Below, piece after piece: positions 54,102 to 64,000 of a DNA stretch of 64,000 bases. Position numbers and translations under genes: made by a program. Numbering within the stretch: the stretch's first letter is position 1; every line of letters begins with the position of its first letter. The stretch is from the NCBI RefSeq assembly GCF_947179515.1, contig NC_067485.1, positions 11,226,096 to 11,290,095 of the forward strand, in the 5' to 3' direction. The notes under the pieces are model-generated. The model did no database searches. It was not told the origin of the DNA and saw only the letters and a program-made list of their open reading frames with translations. This DNA is from Apodemus sylvaticus. Its lineage: Eukaryota > Chordata > Mammalia > Rodentia > Muridae.

Positions 54102-54478
54102 TTTTAGGGTTTCTATTGCTGCTATGAAACACCATGACCAAAAACCAAGTTGTAGAGGAAAGAGTTTATTCAGCTGACACTTCCACGTTGTAGTCCATCA
54201 CTGAAGGAAGTCAGGATGGGAACTCACAAAGGTCAGGAACCTGGAGGCAGGAGCTGATGCAGATTTGCTCCTCATGGCTTGCTCAGCCTGCTTTCTTACA
54301 GAACCCAGGACCATGGCCCAAGGATGTAACCACACACAATAAGATGGACCCTCCCTCATCAATCACTAATTAAGAAAAGGCCCCACAGCCAGATCTCAGG
54401 GACACAGTTTCTCAATTGAGGTTCCCTCCTTTTGATAACTCTAGCTTGGGTCAAGTTGACATGAAACTAGTCAGCACA
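54102..54478 (-). mobile_element. rodent transposon relic, type A, opposite orientation
   Basis: TTTTAGGGTTTCTATTGCTG, CAGGAACCTGGAGGCAGGAG, ATGGCTTGCTCAGCCTGCTT, GTTTCTCAATTGAGGTTCCC, GGGTCAAGTTGACATGAAAC. Only 71 bp separate it from an opposed copy of the same family. Confidence 0.78.
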
Positions 54479-55649
54479 GAAACACCGGAGCACATGACTA
54501 AAAGTGAATCTTAAATGGCAGACTAAAAGGATTCCCAAGGTTGTGTATGAGGACATAGCTCCCTCAGAAATGCCTGCTCAGTAATAGCACTCCTGTCAGT
54601 AAGGGAGATGGTGGTGGTGGTGGTGACGGTGACTGCAGTGATGGACAATGACAACAGCACAGAGCCAGGAGAAGGGACTGACTGGGTGTCCTGGACCAGT
54701 GCTCGTACCCGTGGGCACGGGAAACAAACATGCAATCACGTGCCTGGGCTGACTTAGACAGATTTCCACTTTTCTAAGTGCATTTTTGCCCGGGTCTTCA
54801 AGTCCGCAGAAAAGCTGGGTTCCCACCACCCTGCCCCCACCTCCCTCCGGGTCCCACTGCAGGACACTTGCTCACTTGGTGGGAACAGGTGTTGGGTAAG
54901 AAGCCTGTGGCTTTGAGCTGTGTGGAGCTGGGTGTTATCACCAAGGCAACTCCTCCCCTCTCCCGCCCTCAGAGTCCCCAGAGGAGGCTGCTGGTGTCAG
55001 GGGAGTATCATGTGCCAACACCTTGGCACAGCTTCATGATAACTGACCTATGACCTTTGCCATGATCTGAGGAGGTGAGAGAGTCACCGGGACCTTCAAT
55101 CTGTGTCTGCTCAGCTCCCAGAGCCAGCAGGGTTAATCAGGGTCTCCTCCACTTATGATGGCCGCATCTCCGTTCCCACCCCACCCTCTCGATCTCCTCA
55201 AGTTACACCACCTCAGAGTGCGGGCAGAAATACCCACCCAGCAAGCCTTCTTCCAGCAGGGGCTGAGCGCCCAGCAGAGTGCCTGGGGTTGTGATGCCAA
55301 TCTGCGGGTATTCTCAGGTTACAGAGGTAATCCCCTAGAAGTGGTGTGGCTTAGACCTCCCCTTCCCCTCCTCCTCCCAAGATGGGGAAGGGCTGTGTGC
55401 GCACACATACATCCACACATGAACTCCACCCATCCGTGAACACCAGAGCCAGGGGCCAAAGGCACAAGAGGGAGAGGAACAGGTCTTATCCATGGGCGAT
55501 AGGAATGCGCCTTCTCAGCTTAATCAATAGTTTCCTTTACAGGGAATTCAGGTTCCACTCCACAGATTTGGTCTCCCCACCACTGGCTGTCCTTATTACT
55601 CTAAATACAGGTCTATTTGAGGCCCTAGGGCTTCTCCTCTGTATCTATA
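54479..55649. other. non-coding stretch
   Basis: No gene. A (GGT)n patch lies at 54609-54626. The rest is unique or unrecognised. Confidence 0.45.
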
Positions 55650-55838
55650 AACTGTGTGTGTATCTGTGTGTGTATGTGTGTATATATGTGTGTGTGCATG
55701 TGTGTGTGTGTGCATGTGTGTGCATGCATGTGTGTGCGTGTGTGCATATGTGTACGTGTGTGCATGTGTGTATGTGTGTGTGCGTGAGTGTATGTGTGTG
55801 TGCGTGTGTGTATGTGTGTGTGTGCATGTGTGTGTGAG
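55650..55838. repeat. long alternating TG/TGCATG/TGTATG microsatellite
   Basis: Almost 190 bases of strictly alternating purine-pyrimidine sequence, mostly TG with CA and TA variants. Frames across it are cysteine/valine or threonine/histidine artefacts on both strands. Confidence 0.95.
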
Positions 55839-57589
55839 TTCCTTTTGTCCCACAGTGGTAAGATGCACGTAGATTGATAGCGAATAATGTGTTTGTCTAC
55901 AACATCGCTAAAATTCTTTCTCCTTCTACAGTCTTAACAAACTAAGGAAGACATCTACTGAAGTACAGTCTGAAGAACCAAAGAGTTTATTGGGTTTCCT
56001 TACAAAGCATAGGTAATAGGTTGCGTCCAGGGGTGCAGAAGGTGCGAGAGCTCCCTGTTCTCCATCCAGTATGTCCTGGATGGTGTCCCCTTCCCTAGTC
56101 TCCCAGGCCTGCACACTCTAGCCTCTCCCCAAAGCCGTGGGTAATTAAAGAAGAGTTGCCTAGGGCAGGTGGGTGGGGGTGACTGGCCCCTCAGGTGAGG
56201 CTCTCTCTCCTGGCCCTCTCCCTCTAATAAGGGGGTGTGACTGCCAACAGGACCACCTGGGATAACCCTGTTTTAAGAGAGGTGCAGCTGAAATCACCGG
56301 ATGGGGATGGCTCCCCCACGGCTCCCCCACGGCGCCCTTCCTTCCCACTCCCTAGGGGTTTTCCTGGATTTTTCTTGCGACTTCTCCCTCTCTCCAGCTC
56401 CCACCTGCCCGAGGCCCAGGCTGCTTGTCCCATGGTCCCTGCTTCTCCTTTTCTACCCAGCAAACTCTGTCTATCATGGCCCCAATTAGCATCAGGGACA
56501 CAGTGAAGAGAATTCTAAGCGTTGTTGCTAAGTGAGCGCTTGGTCCCTGAGGCAGGGGCAAGGGCAGTGGCCACCCTACTCAGCCAATGAAGATGCTCAT
56601 GTCCCTCCCCCACCCCCAGCGCAACTCTGTGATCTGGCACTGTGGAACTGCACCCACTAGTGAGGCTCCAGGGTCAGGCAATACCCCCGCTCATCTAGGA
56701 CTGTGTCCTCCCCCCACCCCCGCATCGGGCGGTCCTCCCTCCAACCCCTGCCCCACCCCCCTTCAGATGCAAAGCGGACATATGGCTGATCTCCATCTTC
56801 GGGGGAGGTTCTGTCTAAAGTCGTCCCAAAGATTCAGATTGTATGACAAATCACGTTCTAGACTATCGTGGCGAGAAAGCCGCCAGGCCCTTGCATCATT
56901 ACCCCCAGACAACAGCTTCATTAGGCTGAAAGGGAAGTTTGCCCCAGTGCAAGCGCCGCCACTGACCTGGGCCCCTCTCTCCTCCATTGTCTGGGGGCGC
57001 CACAGCTCGCGTCTTCACACCATATGGTCCATTTGAGCACCCCACACTGCCTTCCTGGGGAAACAGGCACAGTGAGAAGCACTAGGGTAGCCAGCAGCCT
57101 GCCTCCTGAGTCCGGGGGCGAGCCTGTCACGAAGTGAGGTAGAACTGGATGAGAAGTTGGGCACCAAGGGTCTCAGGCAGGTCTGAGTGCACGTCTACTG
57201 CATTTGGAAGCTTCTCTGAGGTCCCTGGACTCTGGGTATCTCTGCCCCCCAAGCCCCATCCTCCACCCCAAAAAACAACAAAAGTCGGTTAAGCAGAACT
57301 GACAAAACCTGAAAACCAGAGTATCCCTTTGGGAATATTCAGGAGTCTGGGTTAAGGGGAATTGTGGGAGTAAGACAGGGAGACCTGCTTTTGTTCCACT
57401 ACCATCTTCTGGAAGCTTCGCTCCGGGCAGCCTCTAGGACCCGATTTCCCCCAAACGAAGGAGTCGTATGCAGCCCAGCACAGAGAGCCGGGGAACCATC
57501 AGAGGGCACCCTCGAGGAACAAAGGTTGGGATCCAGAAATCCGCCTCCAGGGACCTCGCTGACGGTTCTTTAAAAGTAGGGAAGAAAGC
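55839..57589. other. repeat-poor non-coding stretch, possible regulatory DNA
   Basis: No gene. C-rich patches lie at 56608-56625 and 56710-56765. About 56760-57030 has two CATATG E-boxes (near 56779 and 57020), a SOX-like CCATTGT and an unusually CpG-bearing, repeat-free composition. Confidence 0.4.
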
Positions 57590-57790
57590 CGGCCAGTACT
57601 GGTGCGCTGCCTGGTTGGGCTCGCCAGCCCGGCGGATTAAGGCCAGGATTAACATTTTAAACTCCGCCAGGCTCCCTGATTCAAAGATCTCGCTCGCTAA
57701 TCGTATTACTATCCCTCGGATTATTGCCTTACTCTTGGCAGAACAGACTCTAAAATCAAATTGATTAAAGTCCCCTCCGGTTTTCTCTTA
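57590..57790. promoter_or_regulatory. candidate enhancer: homeodomain and TCF/LEF-like motif cluster
   Basis: In 200 bases I see GGATTAAGG, GGATTAAC, TCAAAGATCT, GCTAATCG, CGGATTATT and TTGATTAAAG: a dense set of GGATTA, TAAT and CTTTGA-type words with no repeat signature. Function is inferred from motif density only. Confidence 0.4.
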
Positions 57791-57989
57791 TCTCCTTTGG
57801 TGTGTAGGGAGGGACCTGGGCTTGCGAAGGAGCGGACTTTGAGAGTCCGAGCTCACTTCGTATTCGGCTCCTTCCCCCTCCCCTTTCCACGCCAGACTAC
57901 GGTGAGAAAAGGAACGACACGGTTTCTTTAGTCCCGCCCACGTCAGCTCCTAATTCCCGGTCATTTATCCCATATTAAAACTTCTTTAA

Positions 57990-58760
57990 GTAAGAATGGA
58001 CCAGCATCAGCACCTGCTATGCAAATGTGGCCAAATCCAGCAGGGCCGCCGGGCGTGCGCCATTCAGCGCTCCCGGCGGCGCCGCGCGGCCCTTCAAATG
58101 CAGACGCGCGGGTCCCGACAGATTGCGGGGGGGGGGGGGGGGGGACAGGGCGGGGCGGGGCGGGGCTGGCTAGCGGGAGCCCCCCTCGAATCACCTCTCC
58201 CCTGAGGCTTTCTTCTCTGACCCCCTCTCCTCCACCTACCTTGACTGTTTCCTCCCACTGACGCCAAGGTCGCTATGCCTCGGTGTCCCCGGAATTCATC
58301 CTTGCGCCCCAGCCTAAATCTAGTCAGTCTCTCTGGTGCGGCCGCGCAGCGCTGGGACAGGAGTGGGACAAGGTCGCCTCTGACTCCCAGCGGGCGCCAG
58401 CGTCCCCACAGCACGCTTCCCTCGGCAGGGAGGCCGTGCGGTGGGATAACAAGGATTAGCTTGTTGGGGACCATTGAAACCCGCCCTGTCCTCACGTGGC
58501 TCCAGGCTCAGTCGCGTCTCGTGCGACCCTAATCCGCTCACGAGAGGAGCCCGCTCGCCCGCACCGGGGCCGCGTGCTTGACCAGGCGCGGGGTCACTTT
58601 GCACGTTCCGGCCCGCGCGCTCCGGGGCCCGGGCGTGGGAAGAACTGTGGCGCGAGGGTCAGCGACACAAGCTGGGGGGAACCCCCTTCCTCCAGCCCCC
58701 AATCTTTATTTGTGGCCCCATAAAAGAGATGGTGAAATGCTAGCTCTCCGGGGGCGCCCG
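57990..58760. promoter_or_regulatory. orphan CpG island
   Basis: CG dinucleotides are dense throughout (for example GGCGGCGCCGCGCGGCCC at 58075-58092, and 58600-58640), unlike the surrounding DNA. No exon or start codon with supporting features lies inside it. A perfect octamer ATGCAAAT (58019-58026) with an adjacent E-box CACCTG (58011-58016) marks its left edge. It may be a promoter of an unannotated transcript or a regulatory island of the neighbouring neurogenic locus. Edges were judged by eye. Confidence 0.7.
58127..58166 (+). repeat. G18 run followed by GGGGC repeats
   Basis: Eighteen consecutive G residues at 58127-58144, then GGGCGGGGCGGGGCGGGGC. Strong G-quadruplex potential and a likely assembly or sequencing trouble spot. 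Confidence 0.95.
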
Positions 58761-58869
58761 GCAACAGAGAGGACCGAGGCGTCCCAAACACATTCAAAGC
58801 GATAAATACACTTGCGCTGCCCGCTTGCTCCGTCCCTTGGGGGCGTAGAAAATGAGGCGCTTTCCTCTC

Positions 58870-59420
58870 CCCCCCCCCTTTAACTGGACGGGAGTACCAA
58901 TAATTCATGTATGTTATAATTCTTCATCGCCCCTAGGTAGTCTGGGAAAACCAGAAGAAAAGAAAATGCCAGAAAGTTATGGTAAAACTTGAGTTGCCTC
59001 TGAAGCCGCTTTCGTTGCCCCTGCTGCGAGAGTTTGAATACCGAGAATGGCCCCGGACTGTAACAAACAAAAAGAACGAAGAAGACAAAAGGTTTCCAGA
59101 AAAAGGTTTAGCTTGAAGACAAGGCTAGCGAAACTGAAAGGAGGGGGGGAGAGCATTTACAACGGGACAATAAGTGTACTAATCGCTTTGATATATTATA
59201 CAAGCCCAAAGACTCAAAACATTGTGTAATTATTTATAAATGACTTCTCCACTCCTGTGCATAATACAGAGGAAAGAATAAAACCGCGGGCTACTCTCAA
59301 ACCATTTCTAAATAGACCTGGTTCAAAAGGAGGCAGAAGTGTTTGAAATAAAATAATTAATGGTGGATTTTATGGTTGTCTCATTAAAACATTTTAATTA
59401 CTGCAAACAAAATGCAATTG
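58870..59420. promoter_or_regulatory. candidate conserved AT-rich regulatory block
   Basis: Repeat-free sequence with ACCAATAATTCATG, TAATTAAT (59354-59361), TTAATTA (59394-59400), CATTTGAAA-like and AAACAAAATGCAATTG words. The density of homeodomain-type cores is high. Conservation is not tested here. Confidence 0.35.
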
Positions 59421-61092
59421 TGTTTGAAACCTGACGTGAAGTTAGGTAGCCCAGTGTTAAGATCCTGAAGGAGGGGAGCGCTTCGGTTTCAGACTTTAGC
59501 TTGGAATTCTTTGGGCAGCCATTGAGGTAAATTTCACGTTGACCTCTTCCGCGTGCCCCCTTGCCACGTTCCCACACTCGACCCCCACACACACACACAC
59601 ACACAAGCAGGCAGTGGTTTTTGATTTTTCCTTCCTTCCCAAGTGGAAGATGTTAAGGATTACAAATACACAAGGCAGCTAAAAAGAAAATGTAGCCAGC
59701 CAAATGAATTCCTGGTGACTTTTCTTCCTGTGGCAGGTGCAGGCTGGATTCGGAAGCTAGATCTCCACCACACAGAGGGCGGGGCTGTGCAGTTTTTCTA
59801 ACTGTCCTTTAAATCCAAAAGATTTAACTTCTGGATTTCCAGAAGAAATCTCCCAGTGCAAAAATTCCAAGGCTTTGCAGGTAATTCGGAGTTGATTATC
59901 CCTGGCTTCTAGTGGCTAGTGTCTGATGAGTCCAGGCCTCTCAGCAGAGGGGGTAATCACCCCAGCCCCTCCCTTTCAGTTCTGAGCCCGAATCCTGATG
60001 GCCCTCCCTGCACAAGTCAGCACACCCCTTACACCTCCCCTCCTCTTTTTTCTCCCCCCTCCCCAGTCTTTCCCCTCATTCTCCTTTGGGCACAAAAAGG
60101 ACATTGTTTTCTCCAAGATTGGCCCAAACCACAAACTTCAAGCTTAGGGCCACCGTAACCCCATACACCCCCTGCACACCAGCACAGTCCTGACAGTCCC
60201 TCTGACTTGAAACCTTCCTGCAGAAAGCATTTCTTTAGCTGGCAAATTGTCCAACATTACTTGGGAGGCATCTCTTACTTGCACTAGAATAATGTCGCTT
60301 TGCATCAGAGCCTCCACCGAACCCACAGATTCCTCTCACAGTTGTGCATATCATACGCAAGGAAACACACCAACACACAATGCCAGGGAATCTTCAAGCA
60401 GACATCTCTGAGGTGGCGAATGCATACAGGCGGCACTGTGTTCAGCGGGGCAGGGGCCGAGGGGGGCCTCCATGGATTTCGGGAAACCATGGATAATTTG
60501 CCATTTTCCTTGCCCTGTCACTGAAAGACCCCTCTGTTTCCCCCCTCCTGCCTTGTTTCCCCCCTCCATTCTACACCCCCTTCCACAACTGTCATGGGTC
60601 ATCAATAAAGAAAATGGGGAATTGTTTCCCCTTTCCAACCTCACCCTGCTGCTCTTCTGTGGAAGCACAACTGCTTGTCTGCAGTGTGCTCAGTCAGAGG
60701 GGAGGACCCACCGTGTCCGACGCCGGCCTTCCAAGCCCTTCCTCCTGAGCCATGGCACCTTTCTGGCTTTTTATTCAAAAAAAAAAAGATTGTGAGCTTC
60801 TCCCCCCCCCCAAATGTCACTCACAAATCCAATGCCACCCCTCCCCCCAGGTAGCTGCAGAAACCAAACAAAGGTTGGAGTGAGGTGGTCCTTTTTAGAA
60901 AGCCTGGCTATCTAAAATTCCTCAGCAAGGTTGCACTTGCAGACATTGGCCATTGCTGACGGCCCATAATTCAGTGCAGCATACTGCCTTGTCCCAAGTC
61001 CCAGACTGCCTTGAGCAGCCAGGCCATTTTTCCTGTCCTGAATTGCAGCTGAGAGTATATATATATATGTGTGTCTATACTCCCAACACCAG
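59421..61092. other. repeat-poor non-coding stretch
   Basis: No gene. A short CA run lies at 59586-59605, an A11 run near 60778-60788 and a C-run near 60801-60810. Everything else is unique-looking. Confidence 0.45.
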
Positions 61093-61124
61093 ACTTGTCA
61101 TTTCAAAGCAATGAAATGACAAGT
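61093..61124. other. perfect inverted repeat, 13-bp stem and 6-nt loop
   Basis: ACTTGTCATTTCA (61093-61105), loop AAGCAA, TGAAATGACAAGT (61112-61124). All 13 pairs are perfect. It is isolated in unique sequence, not at the ends of a repeat I recognise. Confidence 0.9.
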
Positions 61125-61418
61125 TGCTAGCAAGGGATCTCTAAAAGATTGCTTGTTCAATGTCAGACTTAAGAGTTTCTAAAGCGGGTAGGGTGAGTGG
61201 CTCAGAGTCCACTTGGCTCAGCATCAGTATCACCTCCACAAGGGGCTACAGGGATGTGCAAACTGACTTCAGATGAAGGCACTGACAGGGCTGAGGAAGA
61301 TATCCCCCCACAAACTGCCCTGGAGATCCTATAAGCACTATAACTTTCTCATCATTTTAGAATTCCTAAGCTTGCCTTGTAAGCAGCTGGTTGTTTTGGA
61401 CTATGTGCTGAGCACATT

Positions 61419-61545
61419 CACACACATACACACACACACACACACACTCACACATACTCACACACACATACACTCACACTCACTCATACATGCTCACACG
61501 CACTCACTCACACACACGCATACACACACACACACACACACACAA
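61419..61545. repeat. CA-rich complex microsatellite
   Basis: CACA, CACT and CATA units over about 125 bases, with pure CA runs at both ends. Confidence 0.93.
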
Positions 61546-63292
61546 TTTACCACCACTTTCCCCCAATCTAGTCTTTCTCCATTTAAAAAAGCCTTCTAGA
61601 GACCCCGCCCCACCCTTACAGCCCCTCCTCCCATTACTTACTTTAGAAAGCCTGCTTCATCATTGCTTAAGGTGATCCCAGGAAGGCAGTAGCACTGCCT
61701 CCCTGCCTCCCCTTGGGAGCCCGGAGTCAGGTTTCTAGGGTTGCTGAGATTGGGTGCCCTGTGCCTAATGGTCCTTCCCTCTCCCAGAAACCCTGGCGTA
61801 GTCCCTAGTCTTTCCTGACATCTGCTCCACCCACTCGTGCCTCCCTGTGGATTGACAGCTGGATGCTTCACCCATCAGTCAGGCAGAACACCTGGTGCAG
61901 CATCAGTCACCTCAACACCTGCTGTGGTTGGACCCCTTGCCTGCCCATATCACATCCTATTATTCTCTGGGAACAGAAGTGCCCACAGATGTGCGCCTCC
62001 CTAGCAGGAACATGTTCCCTCATGGAAGAAGCAAGCCCTTCTCGGAGCCAGCTCTGTCCTCAGAAGATCTTATAGGAGGGACCCTAGAGCCCTGTATCCT
62101 AACCAAAGCACCCTGCAGTCACCACTCCTGCACAGAGGAAGCAGCTGCCACAGGGGCAGGAAGTGTGTGCTAGGGATGCCCACCTGGTCAAGCCGCTCAT
62201 GGTCATGTAGGAAGGTGGACAATGGCAGAAGACAGCCTGTGATCAGAGATAGCCTATGTCAGTCAGGACACGTGGCTCTCTGGGTGGCAAACAGGCTACC
62301 AGGCTACTGGCACTTACATGGCCAAAAGCATTTGGTGGCTTCTTGTCTCCTCTGCCAATGTCCTTGCTTGGGAACATGGGACAAATCTAAGTAAGCCATA
62401 GTCCTGCTCAGAGAGGAGATGGGAGGAAGAGGCAGGAAGGCCATTACAGCCATTCAAGGCCCACCACAGCTGCCCATCTCTTACCCACAGAAGCACCCCA
62501 CCCCCACCCAGACAGTTTCTATAGTCATTCCACCCCTTGCCCCAGCCCAGCCTAGAGTGTCTACTTATATCTGATTCTTCTTTCAAGGAAGGCCTCCCAA
62601 GTCTGACTCTGAAGCCACACCTGACGGCTTCATTCCCTTTGGGAAGCATCTGCTCCTTAAGGTCTCAACACTATGAGCCAGATAGATGCTCATGTCTCCT
62701 CTCCCCAAGACCAGAGGCCTCTGCAGAGACCTGGCCTAGGCCAGCCAGCAGTAGGTGCCTGAAGTGTCCCTGCTGGAGACCTGTGACAGACAGAAAAGCA
62801 TGGGGTGGGATTGAAAAGCAGTAGTTGTGGAGTATGCTCGTGCGGGGCAACCTGGGGGAAAGAAAGACTTCATCTCACACTTCAGTTTCTTGCGCTTGAG
62901 GTCCAGGGGCTGAATAAATCATCTCCATGAGTTCTAGTCAGGGCCTCCCTCAGCCAGTCACCCCAACTGTCTGCAGCCCAGAGCAAGCCATCCACCTCTA
63001 CAAGAAGTGCGAGTCTCTAGACTTTGGCATCACAGACACACGCCTGGCCAACGGAGCCCAGTAGCTTCACTGGCTGGGAAAGCTGGAGGGTAAGCTTGGA
63101 AGACAAGGAGGAGGATGCCAGGGCCTGGTCAGGACTCCCACTACCTCCTGGACACCTCTTTTACCAGTGGCCAATGAATGGCTCTTCCAGTTTGTCCCTG
63201 TGATTCAAGTGACCTTTAAAATGTCAGCAGCTCAGAGCCAGAGTTCAGTTTGATGGAATGAACTTTAAATTGCACAACCTTATTGTCAGAGC

Positions 63293-63295
<3 letters not shown>
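61546..63295. other. non-coding stretch
   Basis: No gene supported. Two or three small frames on each strand overlap. No splice-supported exon or repeat identified. Confidence 0.45.

Positions 63296-63341
<46 letters not shown>
63296..63341. repeat. (GT)n microsatellite
   Basis: A pure run of about 23 GT units. Confidence 0.97.
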
Positions 63342-63344
<3 letters not shown>

Positions 63345-64000
63345 TCTCACGCTCTGGTACTTCAAGAGGTAGGCAGCCAAAATCCTTACTATTCCAATGG
63401 TGCTGGTCAAACTTGGAAATGGGGCCATCATGGGTTCAGTGGTAGGACCCACAGCCTCAGAATGTAACCTTAGCTGGAACAGTGGTTCTGGAAGATGTAA
63501 TACAAGTAAGAGGCTCGAGTCATCTTGGATTCAGCAGTGCCTGGAGTCCAGCAATTCTCCTTAAGACACAGAGTCACGGGGTAGGATTCATGAAGGCAGG
63601 AGGCCGAGCTGGAAGCTTCAGCTATGAATTAGTGACAAGGACATCTTGGCATCTTCGTTTTGGGCTTCTGGACTTCTGAGCCTCAGAAGAACAATCATCA
63701 CCCCCCACTGTGTGATCATTTCTACGGAAGCCCAAAGAAATAAATACAGGGCCTGGAACTGTCAGGAGGTCAGGCTGGTGCTGGTATGCTGGGAACCACC
63801 AGAAGCTGTCGCAGGGACAGAAAGAGGCAGGGTCTGCCCCAGAGCTACTGTTGCACAACTCCCAGCAGCCCTTGGGCTCAGGGATGCCTGAGGATCTATC
63901 AACAATTACTTTTTCTTGCATAATCTGATTACAGCCATTTCCTGTCACTTCTTACAAACCTCCTCAAGCCCCTTTCTCTACCTGTGCCCTAGCTTTCTGC
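63342..64000. other. non-coding window end
   Basis: No gene or clear repeat. The window stops before any recognisable neighbouring gene. Confidence 0.45.

Noticed and set aside
55382..55837. 151-codon + strand frame ending in a long Cys/Val run
   Set aside because: Artefact of the alternating TG microsatellite.
8087..63341. CA/TG arrays considered as CRISPR-like or other organised arrays
   Set aside because: They are simple dinucleotide microsatellites with no spacer structure, in a mammalian genome.

Overview
The window is vertebrate nuclear DNA and almost certainly from mouse (Mus). The marks are a Mus-type B1 SINE, many B2/B3-type SINEs, rodent-specific transposon relics, long CA/TG and GA microsatellites and low coding density. 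I saw no rat-style ID element clusters. There are no bacterial features and no CRISPR array.

One complete functional protein-coding gene is present: Cxcl14 (BRAK), on the + strand. Its four coding exons (23704-23767, 23926-24031, 27331-27444, 30216-30231) join to exactly 300 nt, which is 99 codons plus TAG. All splice sites are GT-AG. A CpG-rich promoter with AP-1, TTTAAAAG and GC-box motifs lies just upstream. The 3'UTR is about 1.1 kb and has several AATAAA signals. The product is a secreted CXC chemokine.

Layout. 1-545: LTR-like repeat. 900-2430: broken processed pseudogene of cytoplasmic gamma-actin. 2.4-23.3 kb: non-coding upstream DNA with ancient MIR/L2 relics, rodent repeats, a polypurine tract near 12.4-12.7 kb, a 27-bp minisatellite near 15.1-15.3 kb and an L1 fragment nested inside a B1. 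23.3-31.4 kb: Cxcl14. 31.4-64 kb: a gene-free stretch. In mouse and human the next gene 3' of CXCL14 is NEUROG1 (known from memory, not seen here), so this stretch is probably the Cxcl14-Neurog1 intergenic region, ending before Neurog1. It is repeat-dense to about 54.5 kb. From about 56.5 to 61.2 kb it becomes repeat-poor, with an orphan CpG island (57.99-58.76 kb), homeodomain/TCF-type motif clusters and a perfect 13-bp hairpin. That makes it the best candidate for developmental regulatory DNA.

I found no clear new biological system. The items most worth checking are the orphan CpG island and flanking motif-rich blocks, three strong CTCF-like sites (one carried into a Cxcl14 intron by a SINE), two structured minisatellites, and several cleanly readable nested transposon insertions. 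Repeat family names are from memory and need a RepeatMasker run.
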